DNA of 64,000 nt from Pseudodesulfovibrio sp. JC047 (GCF_010468615.1 NZ_WUEH01000002.1:1-64000), one strand, 5' to 3'. Shown: positions 1 to 8,779, numbered from the stretch's first letter. Translations and numbers: made by a program. Notes: a model not told the origin generated them from the letters alone.

Positions 1-68
1 CTGCTGCCTTGGTCCAATAACCTCTCTATAATTTCTCTCTTCTCTCGGTTAAGCTGTTTGTGTCCCAT
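1..68 (-). CDS. IS30-family transposase, N-terminal fragment cut by the window edge
   Basis: The reverse strand from 68 encodes 22 residues beginning MGHKQLNREKREIIERLLDQ and runs off the left edge. This is the start of the helix-turn-helix (HTH_38-type) DNA-binding segment of IS30-family transposases, which read M-G/S-x-K-x-L-x-x-x-E-R-x-x-I-E-x-L-L. Only the first helix is visible, so the DDE catalytic part and the intactness of the element cannot be judged. No clear Shine-Dalgarno lies upstream. The element's right end should lie within about the next 100 bases. Family assignment rests on the short N-terminus alone. Confidence 0.6.
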   Translation of the reverse strand, partial: MGHKQLNREKREIIERLLDQGS

Positions 69-125
69 GTGGTGTTGTCCCTCCGTTGTGGAGTTTTAGT
101 GATAGGACAACATTTTCATGGGACA
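61..125. repeat. Imperfect long inverted repeat next to the IS30-like transposase start
   Basis: TGTCCCATG (61-69) is repeated inverted as CATGGGACA (117-125), and GTTGTCC (74-80) as GGACAAC (105-111). The two arm pairs are nested, so the transcript could fold into a hairpin over the transposase start codon. The outer half (about 101-140) may include the terminal inverted repeat of the insertion sequence. The arms are seen directly; the role is inferred. Confidence 0.5.
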
Positions 126-596
126 TTCATTTTGGGAACTCCCCCCCCGAAAGTGTTAAGTTTGAGATTACAATCTGCGGGGGCAAAAAAAGGGCCGAAA
201 AAAAGCCCCTTACGGTGTTTTTCCGCCCGAAGATTGGGGGCAAGAATCTGATCCAATCGATTCGGCTCCACCCTGCCAAAAGTATCATGTGCGCCTCTCT
301 TGAGAGGGATCAGTTTCTGATAAATTTCCCGATCCCCTTATGAGAGTCGCCTCTTCGATTGGTCAGCTTCTACGCTCCCAATCAAGGGCTGGTGGTCGTC
401 TTCGCTTGAATGGAAGAAAAGGGTCCGTCTTCGGAGGAAGAGCGGTGTTGGGGTACGGTGCACCCCAAAGCCCTTTTGGGTGAGCGGAAAGCCGAAGAAT
501 GGGGAGACCATGACGGTGATTTACACGAAGCAGGGATAGACAGACCGCATTGAGATGTTTATCTTAAAGTACAGCGTAACCAAATGGAGGGAAAAT
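126..596. other. Unassigned region between the insertion sequence and the first gene
   Basis: No coding frame with a ribosome binding site and plausible composition was found. Short frames here are rich in Arg, Lys and Trp and look non-coding. The stretch has a C-run at 141-147, A-rich runs near 185-206 and a small hairpin near 461-481 (CACCCCAAAG facing CTTTTGGGTG). It may be debris of an older mobile element, but nothing recognisable supports that. Confidence 0.4.
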
Positions 597-950
597 ATGA
601 GCGACAATACCAATGCCTGCAAGCAATGGCTAAACGAAGTCAACTGGGACATGATCCACGAAGATGCCGTCACCCTGTATCTGGAATGGGGAAACAACAA
701 CTACCGTGACGCCATGCGGTCACCCGTGACCACCAGCGGCGAATATTCCATCTACTTTGCCATCGATACCTGGGAAGCTCCCAAGATCGTCCTGATGAAA
801 ATGGACAATTATGGTTCGACCATTCTCTGTTCAAAAAAACTTCCCGAGGACCTGGCCAAAGAACTCCTTGACGATATCCAAAACATCAAGGGTATCCTTG
901 AATTGACACCACCCATCAAGGAATGGCTCATGAAAGAGCTTGACGCATAA
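597..950 (+). CDS. Small conserved Desulfovibrio-type hypothetical protein (DVU0772-like)
   Basis: Cytoplasmic protein of 117 residues with no signal peptide, membrane segment or catalytic motif. The start at 597 is chosen because GGAGGG lies five bases upstream; an in-frame start at 555 lacks a ribosome binding site. The sequence is acidic with many aromatic residues (for example LEWGNNNYRDAM and YSIYFAIDTWEAPK) and looks like a single alpha/beta domain. It resembles a small protein family I associate with Desulfovibrio (DVU0772 type), whose function is unknown; the resemblance is from memory. It stands alone, and a hairpin shared with the convergent RNase H gene lies just downstream. Confidence 0.75.
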   Translation: MSDNTNACKQWLNEVNWDMIHEDAVTLYLEWGNNNYRDAMRSPVTTSGEYSIYFAIDTWEAPKIVLMKMDNYGSTILCSKKLPEDLAKELLDDIQNIKGILELTPPIKEWLMKELDA

Positions 951-976
951 CGCGAAACCCCTTTCACCAATAAAAA

Positions 977-1009
977 GACGGCCCGACGCATCTGCTGCAT
1001 CGGGCCGTC
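977..1009. terminator. Bidirectional terminator between 597-950 and rnhA
   Basis: GACGGCCCGA and TCGGGCCGTC form a GC-rich stem around a GATGC/GCATC-like centre. The stem is preceded by an A-run (972-976) and followed by TTC, so it can stop transcription of both convergent genes; the U-run is better on the reverse strand. Confidence 0.7.
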
Positions 1010-1029
1010 TTCATATCCATCGGAAAAAG

Positions 1030-1515
1030 CTATTCCATACCTTCGTCTACCCAAAGGTCACCGCCGGACGCAGCGTTGCGAGCAAGATCATCGACCCGTT
1101 CATTGAACATGTGACCGGAATGGCCCTTGACCCACTTGAACGTGACGTCATGCGTCTCGATCAACGGCATGAGCCGTCGCCACAAATCCTGATTCTTGAC
1201 CGGCTTCTTGGCCGCAGTCTTCCAGCCGTTGCGCTGCCAATTGGTGAGCCAGCCCTTGGTGATGGCCTGCTGCACATATTTGGAATCCGTCCACAACTGG
1301 ACAGAACTGGAGCGTTTCAACGCATCAAGCCCCACGATGACAGCCAACAACTCCATACGATTGTTGGTCGTCCGTTTGTAGCCCTGGGCGAACTCTTTAT
1401 AGTTGTCCGCTCCCTGACCTTTATATTCGCCATATATCATCACCGCGCCATATCCGCCGGGACCGGGATTGCCCAGGCAGGAGCCATCGGTATACATGGT
1501 GACACGCTCATTCAC
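1030..1515 (-). CDS. rnhA: Ribonuclease HI
   Basis: Cleaves the RNA strand of RNA-DNA hybrids in the cytoplasm, removing primers and R-loops. The 161-residue protein is a full-length RNase HI. It keeps the acidic catalytic residues D10 (YTDGS), E55 (NNRMELL), D77 (WTDSKY) and D142 (NERVDDLA), and the H132 of the WVKGHSGH loop. The basic protrusion (around residues 88-106, W/R/K-rich) is present, as in the E. coli enzyme. Its start overlaps the end of the upstream TPM-like gene by eight bases, so the two are probably translated together at the end of the leftward ABC-transporter run. Confidence 0.95.
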   Translation of the reverse strand: MNERVTMYTDGSCLGNPGPGGYGAVMIYGEYKGQGADNYKEFAQGYKRTTNNRMELLAVIVGLDALKRSSSVQLWTDSKYVQQAITKGWLTNWQRNGWKTAAKKPVKNQDLWRRLMPLIETHDVTFKWVKGHSGHMFNERVDDLARNAASGGDLWVDEGME

Positions 1516-2023
1516 GGGCGTTCTCCTCTGTGTTCAATTGTTCAAGTTTTCGATAAATCTCAATGAGCACTTCCTGAATGGCCATGGGCCAATCGCCCTC
1601 GGTAAAGGACGGCACAAGGAACGTCGTCTTGAGCGACTCGATAAAATCCACGCCAAGCGCTTTTCGCATCAACGGGGGAAAACGCAATTCCACCTCCCCG
1701 ATCGCCGGAGCCAACCCCATGTACATGGTCTTGCCATCCAGTTCGGGAAGCACGAAATCACCACCAAAAATCTGAATCTTGCAATCCAGACCAAATTCTT
1801 CACGCAAGGATCGGGTGAACGAAACAATGAATTTCTTCTGACTTGCATCCAGGATGCCTGTCTCGTCATAGACCGCACCGTCCTGATTCAAAACCTCCAC
1901 CACATGCTTGTTGTTCATGTAGAAGGCCCAGATAACCGCAGCAAAGACCACAATCAGGGCAACTGATCGAATGGCCTTTTCCTTCGGAGATTCTCCGTGG
2001 ACTCTGGGGATCGTGATTCTCAT
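1508..2023 (-). CDS. Membrane-anchored TPM-like domain protein
   Basis: 171 residues with one N-terminal membrane segment (about residues 20-36, [15 protein letters not shown]) and an extracytoplasmic domain. The part from [15 protein letters not shown] onward resembles TPM (YgcG/Psb32-type) domains, which begin with a buried V-x-D-x-x-x-L-L/I segment followed by an amphipathic helix. TPM proteins have been linked to membrane protein repair and phosphatase-like activity, but the exact role here is unknown. It follows the permease gene by 46 bases and overlaps rnhA by eight. The domain call is by pattern only. Confidence 0.6.
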   Translation of the reverse strand: MRITIPRVHGESPKEKAIRSVALIVVFAAVIWAFYMNNKHVVEVLNQDGAVYDETGILDASQKKFIVSFTRSLREEFGLDCKIQIFGGDFVLPELDGKTMYMGLAPAIGEVELRFPPLMRKALGVDFIESLKTTFLVPSFTEGDWPMAIQEVLIEIYRKLEQLNTEENARE

Positions 2024-2069
2024 GAGACGTCTCTACCGTGCGGTCGGTTTTCATGCAAGTACGGACAGC

Positions 2070-3299
2070 CTAGCCCTCGCCCCGGAGCGCTTGAATCGGA
2101 TCAAGCCCGGCCGCCTGTCTCGCGGGTTTCAAACCAAAAATCAATCCAATAGCCTGAGAACCGGCCAAGGCCATGAGAAATGCCTTCCACGAGAACTGAA
2201 TTGTCAGGATATCCAACCGTGAAAGGAATTGTCCCAATCCCAAGCCGAGGAAAAGGCCAAGTATCCCTCCGAGTAACGTCAGGGCGCAGGCTTCGACCAG
2301 GAACTGCCCCATGATCGCGGCATTTCGCGCTCCCATCGCTTTTTTCAAACCGATCTCTTCGGCCCGCTCACTGACGGAAATCGAAAAGAGATTAGCCAAC
2401 ACGAATCCGCCAACCAGCATGGCAATCCCGGCAGTCACCCCGAGGAAAATACTGAGTCCGCCCTTGAACATCGACAGGAATTGCAAAACTTCGTTGGCAG
2501 TCAGAATGGAAAAATCGTCATCATCCTCGGGAGCAAGCTGGTGCAGATGCCGCAAAAGCGACCGCAAATTTTCCGTATGTGCCTCCATATAATCCGGTTC
2601 ATAAAATTTTACTCGGAGCGCACGAAAATACTTTCTATCCATATTGTATCGCTGCACCAATGTGGCCAGCGGGACAATAATACGGTTGTCGATGTCTCCG
2701 CCACCGCCAGAGGTGAATCCGCGATAGGAAAGCTTGCCCACCACCTGAAACGGAATGTCGCTGATGTAAATAACCTTGCCCACGGGTGATTCGTTGCCAA
2801 ACAACTCCCGGGAAACCTTGTCGCCCAAAAGCGCGATCTTGGCACCATTGGTATCATCTTCAAGCGTGATGTCCCGGCCCTCGGACAATGGCCAGTTCCA
2901 TGCCGTAGCATAATTCTCCGAAGTGCCGATGATACGAACATTCTGATAGTTCTTGTTGCCCACCTTGACGGTCTGACCAAACTTGGCCCGCATGGGCACG
3001 ACCAGATATGTTCCAGGCAGGGATTCCCGAATGCGCTGCGCATCCTCACGACTCAGGGTCAATGTCCGCATTCCCACGGCGCGCTGCTTGAAATTGCCGC
3101 CAAAGACCAATGCCGAATCCGGACCAAACATCTCGACGATTTCCACGGCTTTTCTATTCGCACCGTCAACCGCAGTGACGATCAACGTCAAACTGGCGAT
3201 GCCGAATGCGACACCTAGGATCACGAAAAAAGAACGCAGTTTGAACGCCCAGACCGCTTCAAACCCCATGCTCGCTATTCGTGCAATGCGTCGTATCAT
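2070..3299 (-). CDS. ABC transporter permease, MacB/FtsX type
   Basis: Inner-membrane permease of 409 residues, partner of the ATPase and the membrane fusion protein upstream. The layout is that of MacB/LolC permeases: one N-terminal membrane helix (KLRSFFVILGVAFGIASLTL), a large periplasmic MacB-type domain, then three C-terminal helices forming the FtsX domain. The start at 3299 is preferred because GGAGG lies eight bases upstream; a longer frame to a GTG at 3410 adds 37 residues unlike a transporter N-terminus and has no good ribosome binding site. A 132-base gap separates it from the ATPase stop. The exported substrate cannot be told: peptides, lipoproteins and small molecules are all possible. 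Confidence 0.88.
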   Translation of the reverse strand: MIRRIARIASMGFEAVWAFKLRSFFVILGVAFGIASLTLIVTAVDGANRKAVEIVEMFGPDSALVFGGNFKQRAVGMRTLTLSREDAQRIRESLPGTYLVVPMRAKFGQTVKVGNKNYQNVRIIGTSENYATAWNWPLSEGRDITLEDDTNGAKIALLGDKVSRELFGNESPVGKVIYISDIPFQVVGKLSYRGFTSGGGGDIDNRIIVPLATLVQRYNMDRKYFRALRVKFYEPDYMEAHTENLRSLLRHLHQLAPEDDDDFSILTANEVLQFLSMFKGGLSIFLGVTAGIAMLVGGFVLANLFSISVSERAEEIGLKKAMGARNAAIMGQFLVEACALTLLGGILGLFLGLGLGQFLSRLDILTIQFSWKAFLMALAGSQAIGLIFGLKPARQAAGLDPIQALRGEG

Positions 3300-3431
3300 G
3301 AAAAATGCCTCCAGCCTCTCAAACTCGTCTGTCCTCCCAACATCAGGTGATTCCGCATCAGAATTCACCGACTCTCCCGGTCTGAGCAAAACGCTCGACA
3401 CAACCGGCACACCACCATTCGAACACGTCTC

Positions 3432-4142
3432 CTAACCGGACACGTCCTCGACAATACACCCATCGTGCAACCGGATGATTCGCCCGGCCTCTTTGGCCAC
3501 TTCCTCATCATGGGTAACCAGAACAATGGTCTGCCCGGCGTCATGCACCGCATGAAAGAGCTTCATGATCTCGGAGGATGTGGCGGAATCGAGCTGTCCC
3601 GTGGGTTCGTCGGCAAGAATGATCTGTGGTTTGTTCAGCAAGGCACGGGCCATGGCCACGCGCTGTTGCTGCCCTCCGGACAACCGGGATGGCTTGAAAT
3701 TCATGCGATCCGCCAGCCCGACCTGTTCCATCAGGCTTTCTGCCCGGGCGATCAATTCGGACCGAGGTCTGCCGGAATACAACCCCGGCAAAATGACATT
3801 TTCCAAAGCCGAGGCATACGGGATAAGGTAAAAGGACTGAAAGACGAATCCCAGGGACAGATTACGCAAATCCGATTGAGCATCGTCATCCAGCGACGCG
3901 GCATCCCTGCCAAGCAGGGTATACGTCCCGGAAGTGGGACGATCGAGCAAACCAATAATATGCAATAACGTGGACTTTCCAGACCCGGACGTCCCCTGAA
4001 GCGCGATGAATTCACCGGATTCGACATCAAGAGAAATGGACTTGAGAACCTCGATACCTAACGCATCACCGCCATTCCCGCTCTCACCCTGCGGGAAAAA
4101 GGTCTTGTTGATCGCCTCCAGGCGGATCGCTAATTGATCCAT
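3432..4142 (-). CDS. ABC transporter ATPase, MacB/LolD family
   Basis: 236-residue nucleotide-binding subunit driving the MacB-like exporter. It has Walker A GTSGSGKST (50-58), Q-loop Q102, the signature LSGGQQQ (154-160), Walker B ending in the catalytic E179 of IILADEP, and an H-loop histidine in VLVTHDEE. The sequence between Walker A and the signature is that of the LolD/MacB/FtsE family. It starts two bases after the fusion-protein stop, in the same operon. Residues 17-27 (PQGESGNGGDA) are a short glycine-rich insertion before the conserved core. Confidence 0.92.
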   Translation of the reverse strand: MDQLAIRLEAINKTFFPQGESGNGGDALGIEVLKSISLDVESGEFIALQGTSGSGKSTLLHIIGLLDRPTSGTYTLLGRDAASLDDDAQSDLRNLSLGFVFQSFYLIPYASALENVILPGLYSGRPRSELIARAESLMEQVGLADRMNFKPSRLSGGQQQRVAMARALLNKPQIILADEPTGQLDSATSSEIMKLFHAVHDAGQTIVLVTHDEEVAKEAGRIIRLHDGCIVEDVSG

Positions 4143-4144
4143 GG

Positions 4145-5233
4145 CTACAGCCCCTTCTTGCCGACCTTGGCGCCGGGCAGGACCAACTGGGTGGCCACGG
4201 TATCGCCTTCGGACAGGCCTTCAAGAATTTCACTGGTCTGCAATCCCACCAACCCGAGTTTTGGCGCGACTTCCACCGGCTCGGTCGCCGGCCCGTCCAC
4301 CCTGAAACAGACCTGTCGATTTCTGACCCACTTGAGCGCGGTGTTGGGCACTGTCAGCACATCCTTCTTGGTCTGGACGATGATCTTACACTGGGTCGTC
4401 ATTTCTGGCCGCAACCATTTGGATTCTTCCGGAGAAACCGTCACAAGTGTCCGATAATATACAATATTGTCACGAATTTCCGGTTCAGGATAAATTCGAT
4501 CAACCGTGCCTTTGAAAACCCGGTTGCGGAAGGCATCGACGGTATACAGGACAGGCAATCCGTCTTTGACCCGACCGACATCGGTTTCATCCACGTAAAT
4601 CCACATTTCCAATTTGGTGGGATCGAGAACCGTGATCAGATTGGAAACAGACAGACCGGAAACAATGGTTTCGCCCTCTTGGGCCGCGACTTGACTGACC
4701 ACCCCGTCGATGGGGGAATGAATTTTGGTGTAGGAAAGCTGCACTTCGAGAATTCGCAGTTTGGCCCGGGATGATGCGACAGTATGTCGAGCGATTTCAG
4801 CATCCTGATAGGCCACATCCAATGCGTCCTGCGCTTCAAGCTTTTGCGTGACCAAGGACCGCTTTCTCGGCAAATTCTTTTCCATATATTCGAGCTTGGC
4901 CTGAGCTAATCGCAAATTGGCCCGCCCCTCGGCGATACGAGCACGCAATTCCCGCGAATCGATTTCTGCAATGAGATCACCCTTCTTGACCCGATCACCG
5001 ACCTTCACGGGAACGGATTCAAGGACACCCGTGGCCTGGGCACCGATCTTGACCTGCGCACCGACCTGGGCTTTCACAATACCCGTGGCTTCCAAGACCT
5101 TTGAAACATCCCCACGCTGGACGACAGACGTCTTGATGACCTTGATCTTCCCCGTGGATTGACCTGCATTGAAATACCAGACGCCTCCTCCGGTCAAGAG
5201 AACGGCGATGAGAATGAAGATGATTTTTTTCAT
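4145..5233 (-). CDS. Periplasmic membrane fusion protein, MacA/HlyD type
   Basis: 362-residue adaptor linking the inner-membrane ABC exporter to an outer-membrane channel. It begins with a membrane anchor (IIFILIAVLLTGGGVWYF), followed by a lipoyl-like half-motif, a coiled-coil hairpin (about residues 95-150), the second lipoyl half and beta-barrel domains. Its start overlaps the preceding YkgJ-like gene by four bases (ATGA). No outer-membrane protein gene lies in this operon, so a shared TolC-type channel is likely. MacA is the closest well-known relative, but the substrate is not predictable. Confidence 0.9.
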   Translation of the reverse strand: MKKIIFILIAVLLTGGGVWYFNAGQSTGKIKVIKTSVVQRGDVSKVLEATGIVKAQVGAQVKIGAQATGVLESVPVKVGDRVKKGDLIAEIDSRELRARIAEGRANLRLAQAKLEYMEKNLPRKRSLVTQKLEAQDALDVAYQDAEIARHTVASSRAKLRILEVQLSYTKIHSPIDGVVSQVAAQEGETIVSGLSVSNLITVLDPTKLEMWIYVDETDVGRVKDGLPVLYTVDAFRNRVFKGTVDRIYPEPEIRDNIVYYRTLVTVSPEESKWLRPEMTTQCKIIVQTKKDVLTVPNTALKWVRNRQVCFRVDGPATEPVEVAPKLGLVGLQTSEILEGLSEGDTVATQLVLPGAKVGKKGL

Positions 5234-5715
5234 AAAGTCCGCTTATCCTTGTCCTGTTCAATCTGTCCACGCAACACGTCGGCAAATTTGGGTTTTCTCC
5301 ACGATTTACGACGCATGAAAACATCGCGAAAGGTCACTGCTTGAAATGAAAAGCCACAGTCGTCACGCAACCATCCGCCGTGGTAATATAGCGACTTGGT
5401 CGGATAATTACTACACAAAGCAGGACGAGATTCATACTCTGTGCAAATATTGTCCTTCCCGAGCCTGGCACATTCGAACAGCAAAAAGCCGGACGGATTT
5501 CGTCCCATGATCCGAAAACGAACGAGGAGCGGGTCTGCCTGACACAATTCAGTAAATTCCGTCTCCTTTTTCAGCCAATGGTCGTCACTTTTCAACAGAA
5601 TTTTCCTGCAACATCTGCCACACATCCGACAGTGTCCAACAATTTCGACATCCCGGCCCAGAACGATAGCCCTGAAACGGCGAAAAGCACCTTTCAATCG
5701 ATGAAATTCCGACAT
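5230..5715 (-). CDS. YkgJ-family cysteine-cluster protein
   Basis: 161-residue soluble protein with the CxxCxxCC motif at C29, C32, C35 and C36 (HCRMCGRCCRK) and further cysteines in ECARLGKDNICTEYESRP and ALCSNYP. This pattern defines the YkgJ/CxxCxxCC family, thought to bind zinc or an iron-sulfur cluster; no enzymatic role is established. GGAG eight bases upstream supports the start. It is the first gene of the leftward exporter operon and overlaps the fusion protein gene by four bases, which suggests a link to export or to metal-dependent modification. It is divergent from hflK. Confidence 0.8.
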   Translation of the reverse strand: MSEFHRLKGAFRRFRAIVLGRDVEIVGHCRMCGRCCRKILLKSDDHWLKKETEFTELCQADPLLVRFRIMGRNPSGFLLFECARLGKDNICTEYESRPALCSNYPTKSLYYHGGWLRDDCGFSFQAVTFRDVFMRRKSWRKPKFADVLRGQIEQDKDKRTL

Positions 5716-5805
5716 CCATTACACTCCCGCGACATGAAACAAGACACCCGGTTCAAAACTCATATTACATCCGACGCAAAATCAATCGATTTTGACCGGA
5801 CCTCC

Positions 5806-5834
5806 TTGACCTGCTCTCTCAATACGCTTATTCG
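5806..5834 (+). promoter_or_regulatory. Predicted sigma70-type promoter of hflKC
   Basis: TTGACC (5806-5811), a 17-base spacer and TATTCG (5829-5834). The -10 box ends nine bases before the hflK ATG and no Shine-Dalgarno is present, so the transcript may have almost no leader. Confidence 0.5.
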
Positions 5835-5843
5835 TAAAGTATT

Positions 5844-6914
5844 ATGAATTGGGATTGGGAAAAATTACAAAAACAACAACAGGGGCGCCCTGGTGGGAAA
5901 CCACCGAACTTTGATGACTTTCAGGAACAGTTTGATAAATTCAAAAAATTCAAACTGCCCGGTTGGAAACTCATCATACCAATTTTAATCGTCCTCTGGA
6001 TTGCCAGCGGCTTCTACATTGTAGAACCCGATGAAGTGGGCGTGGTAAAACAATTTGGACAATTTAACCGCATTACGACTGCGGGTCCGAATTATCACGT
6101 TCCATTTCCTGTGGAAAGCGTGTTGACGCCCAAGGTCACCCAGATCAGACGCATTGAATTCGGTTTTCGCTCCGTGGGCACGGCGCGTAGCACCTTACAA
6201 CAAAGTGTCAGCCGCGAGGTCACGGAAGAATCCCTGATGCTCACCGGCGACGAAAACATCGTGTCTGTTCAATTCATTGTTCAGTACATGATAAAAGACG
6301 CTGAAGAGTATCTCTTCAATGTCAATGATCCGGAAAAGACCTTGGCCCACGCCAGTGAAGCCGCCATGCGCGAAATCATCGGCAAAGGCAAAATTGACGA
6401 TGCCCTGACCACCGGCAAACAGGAAATTCAGGCAGAAACCCGCGTCTTGATGCAGAACATCCTGGATCTCTATGAAACAGGTTTGTCCATCGTGGCCGTG
6501 CAAATGCAAAATGTCCATCCGCCGGCGGAAGTTGTGGACGCGTTCAAGGACGTGGCCAGTGCCCGCGAAGACAAAAGCCGCTTCATCAATGAAGCCGAAG
6601 CCTATCAGCGGGACATCCTGCCAAAGGCCCGAGGAGAAGCCGCGCATATTGTCAATACAGCTCAGGCATACAAGGAAGGAAAGATTCGCCAGGCACAGGG
6701 TGACGCTGCCCGGTTCCTGTCCGTCCTGACCGAATACAACAAAGCCAAGGACATCACGCGCAAGCGCATGTACCTTGAAACCGTTGAATCGATCCTGACC
6801 AACCCGGGAGTGGAAAAACTGATCATGTCCAACGAGGCACTCAAGCAATCCGTCCCCTACCTGCCCCTGGAGAGAATGCCGAAAAGGCAAGCCGCTCCCA
6901 AGGCACAGAATTAA
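5844..6914 (+). CDS. hflK: HflK, SPFH/band-7 membrane protease regulator
   Basis: 356 residues. HflK forms a large inner-membrane ring with HflC that encloses FtsH and limits its access to membrane substrates. The N-terminus is glutamine- and glycine-rich and cytoplasmic, followed by one membrane helix (about residues 40-60, WKLIIPILIVLWIASGFYIV), the SPFH domain opening with EPDEVGVVKQFG, and a long coiled-coil helix. It is followed 12 bases later by hflC. No ribosome binding site precedes the ATG; see the promoter at 5806-5834. Confidence 0.95.
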   Translation: MNWDWEKLQKQQQGRPGGKPPNFDDFQEQFDKFKKFKLPGWKLIIPILIVLWIASGFYIVEPDEVGVVKQFGQFNRITTAGPNYHVPFPVESVLTPKVTQIRRIEFGFRSVGTARSTLQQSVSREVTEESLMLTGDENIVSVQFIVQYMIKDAEEYLFNVNDPEKTLAHASEAAMREIIGKGKIDDALTTGKQEIQAETRVLMQNILDLYETGLSIVAVQMQNVHPPAEVVDAFKDVASAREDKSRFINEAEAYQRDILPKARGEAAHIVNTAQAYKEGKIRQAQGDAARFLSVLTEYNKAKDITRKRMYLETVESILTNPGVEKLIMSNEALKQSVPYLPLERMPKRQAAPKAQN

Positions 6915-6926
6915 GGCAGGTCCACC

Positions 6927-7778
6927 ATGAAAAAAACTACGATTCTTTTCAGCATATTGATTATTGTCGGCGCCTTTGTTGTCACGTCAGCCGCCTTTAC
7001 TGTTGACCAGACGCAAACCGCCATCGTCATTCAACTCGGCCGGCCGGTGGGCGATCAGGCCCTGGGACCCGGACTGCACTTCAAGATGCCCGTTGTCCAA
7101 AACGTGGTATTCTTTGACGCTCGGATTCTTGATTTCGACGCCAGACCCGAAGAAATCACCACGACCGACAAGAAGTACATGAATGTTGACTCCTACACCA
7201 AATGGCGCATCAGCGATCCGCTGACCTTCTATACCAAGGTCCGCACCATTCAGGGCGCACGAGCCAGGCTGGACGATATCGTCCGCTCTCAACTGCGTGT
7301 TGCCTTGGGACGCTACACGCTCATTGAAGTCGTTTCCCATAAACGTCAGGAAATCATGGCGGCCGTGACAAAAAGTTCCAAGGAACTGCTCACGCCGTAT
7401 GGCATCGAAGTTCTTGATGTACGGATTAAACGGACTGACCTCCCGGCAGAAAACGCCCGTTCCATCTTCGGCAGAATGAAAGCTGAACGTGAACGTCAGG
7501 CCAAACAATACCGTTCGGAAGGGCAGGAAGCGTCGGCCAGGATCAAGGCTGAGGCTGACAAAGACCGGGCAATCATTCTGGCCGATGCGGACAAGCAAGC
7601 GGAAATAACTCGGGGTAAAGGTGACGCACAGGCAACGAAGATCTACGCCGATGCCTTGAGCCAGTCTCCCGACTTCTACGAGTTCGTCAGAAGCATGGAA
7701 GCATACCGAAAAAGTTTTACAAAAAACTCTCGGTTTATTTTAACACCAGAAAGTCCATTTTTGAAATACATTCAATAA
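6927..7778 (+). CDS. hflC: HflC, SPFH/band-7 partner of HflK
   Basis: 283 residues: an N-terminal signal-anchor helix (LFSILIIVGAFVVTSAA), the SPFH domain (VDQTQTAIVIQLGRPVG), and a C-terminal coiled coil ending SPFLKYI. It contains the R-S/T-I-F-x-R-M-K-A-E-R-E-R block (SIFGRMKAERERQAKQYRSE) typical of HflC. It assembles with HflK around FtsH in the inner membrane. The pair is a two-gene operon closed by a strong terminator. Confidence 0.95.
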   Translation: MKKTTILFSILIIVGAFVVTSAAFTVDQTQTAIVIQLGRPVGDQALGPGLHFKMPVVQNVVFFDARILDFDARPEEITTTDKKYMNVDSYTKWRISDPLTFYTKVRTIQGARARLDDIVRSQLRVALGRYTLIEVVSHKRQEIMAAVTKSSKELLTPYGIEVLDVRIKRTDLPAENARSIFGRMKAERERQAKQYRSEGQEASARIKAEADKDRAIILADADKQAEITRGKGDAQATKIYADALSQSPDFYEFVRSMEAYRKSFTKNSRFILTPESPFLKYIQ

Positions 7779-7801
7779 CCCACTGTTTTAGTCAATAATT
7801 T

Positions 7802-7845
7802 GAGAAGGAATGGTCATCAAAATGACCGTTCCTTCTCTTTTTTTG
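7802..7845 (+). terminator. Intrinsic terminator of hflKC
   Basis: GAGAAGGAA pairs with TTCCTTCTC, with TGGTCAT/ATGACC extending the stem around a short A-rich loop, followed by seven T residues. This is a canonical Rho-independent terminator. Confidence 0.9.
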
Positions 7846-8007
7846 TCGAGAAACCATATAACACGGGGCTTGACAAAACCGGGACTTTCTCCCAATGTCT
7901 GCACGTATTTTTTGTTTAAAACAGTTAAGATATTGATTTTAAAGAAAAAGATAAAATGATGACACCAGGACGGATAATAGAGCACTCTATTTTCCGTTGA
8001 TTATTGT

Positions 8008-8032
8008 TACCTAAACTGGTAGAAAAATACCA
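8008..8032. promoter_or_regulatory. Overlapping inverted repeats upstream of the S24 repressor: candidate autoregulatory operator
   Basis: TACC (8008-8011) faces GGTA (8018-8021), and TGGTA (8017-8021) faces TACCA (8028-8032), two overlapping dyads sharing an arm. They lie 25-49 bases before the repressor start within an AT-rich promoter-like stretch that ends in CATAAAAT. Phage-type repressors commonly bind such dyads in their own promoter. Direct evidence is the symmetry only. Confidence 0.45.
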
Positions 8033-8056
8033 TAAAATAGACGAGAAGGAGCTTTT

Positions 8057-8779
8057 ATGCCCAAAAAGAAAAGGAGATGCGATGAGGCGCAGCTCAAATG
8101 GTTCGAGGAAGCCCTCGAACGCATTAAAAAGGCGACCGGCGCCCGCACTCAGGTGCAATTAGCTGAAGTCCTCGACGTTCGCCAATCCAGCATCTCGGAT
8201 GCAAAACGTCGGTGTTCCATTCCGGCTGACTGGTTCCTCAAACTGTATCGCAGCCATGGTCTCGACCCTGACTGGTTGTCCGAAGGTGTGGAACCTGTCT
8301 ACATCAATGCGGACAAGGCCAAAGTGCCGGCAGACACCCTGCTTCGAGAGACTCCGACCCCGTATGGTCGCATGAACTCCCGTGGCCGTGTCGTGCCTGT
8401 TTCCACCATGGCCGGTGCGGACAAGGAAGCCCCCGAATGGGAACCCAAGCCAATTGAAGAGCTGTCTGTTCCCGAATCGTATTGCCGCCCCAAACTTTTG
8501 GTGGTCAAAGTGGATTCGGCCAGCATGGAGCCGGTCATCGCACGCGGTGGTTTTGTTGGTATTGATCGCGACCAGAAGGAACATCCTGATGGTGATTTGT
8601 GCGCGGTTTACTTCCCGCATCAGGGCCTGACCATCCGCCGGGTTTTCCATCAGGGAGACTCTTTCCTGCTCAAGGCAGACAATGAGAAATATTCCGATCT
8701 GACCATTCCGGCATCCGAAATGAACGATCGTACCGTCGGACGAGTCATCTGGGTTCTTCAGAATCTCGCCCCAATGTAA
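8057..8779 (+). CDS. CI/LexA-like transcriptional repressor (HTH plus S24 peptidase fold)
   Basis: 240 residues. Residues 10-75 form a CI-type helix-turn-helix (TQVQLAEVLDVRQSSISDAK), and residues 110-240 form an S24/LexA-type domain. The nucleophile motif is present (VDSASMEP, Ser156) and an Ala119-Gly120 pair sits at the usual scissile site. At the position of the LexA catalytic lysine (LexA VKRL) this protein has TIRRV, with Arg194 in place of Lys, so RecA-stimulated self-cleavage is doubtful. AAGGAG eight to nine bases upstream supports the start. No prophage genes lie nearby; it is a stand-alone regulator with its own terminator. Confidence 0.85.
   Translation: MPKKKRRCDEAQLKWFEEALERIKKATGARTQVQLAEVLDVRQSSISDAKRRCSIPADWFLKLYRSHGLDPDWLSEGVEPVYINADKAKVPADTLLRETPTPYGRMNSRGRVVPVSTMAGADKEAPEWEPKPIEELSVPESYCRPKLLVVKVDSASMEPVIARGGFVGIDRDQKEHPDGDLCAVYFPHQGLTIRRVFHQGDSFLLKADNEKYSDLTIPASEMNDRTVGRVIWVLQNLAPM

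Noticed and set aside
60-343. Two overlapping short frames (63 and 85 aa) beyond the transposase start
   Set aside because: No ribosome binding site, low-complexity Lys/Pro-rich products and overlap with the inverted repeat; probably chance.
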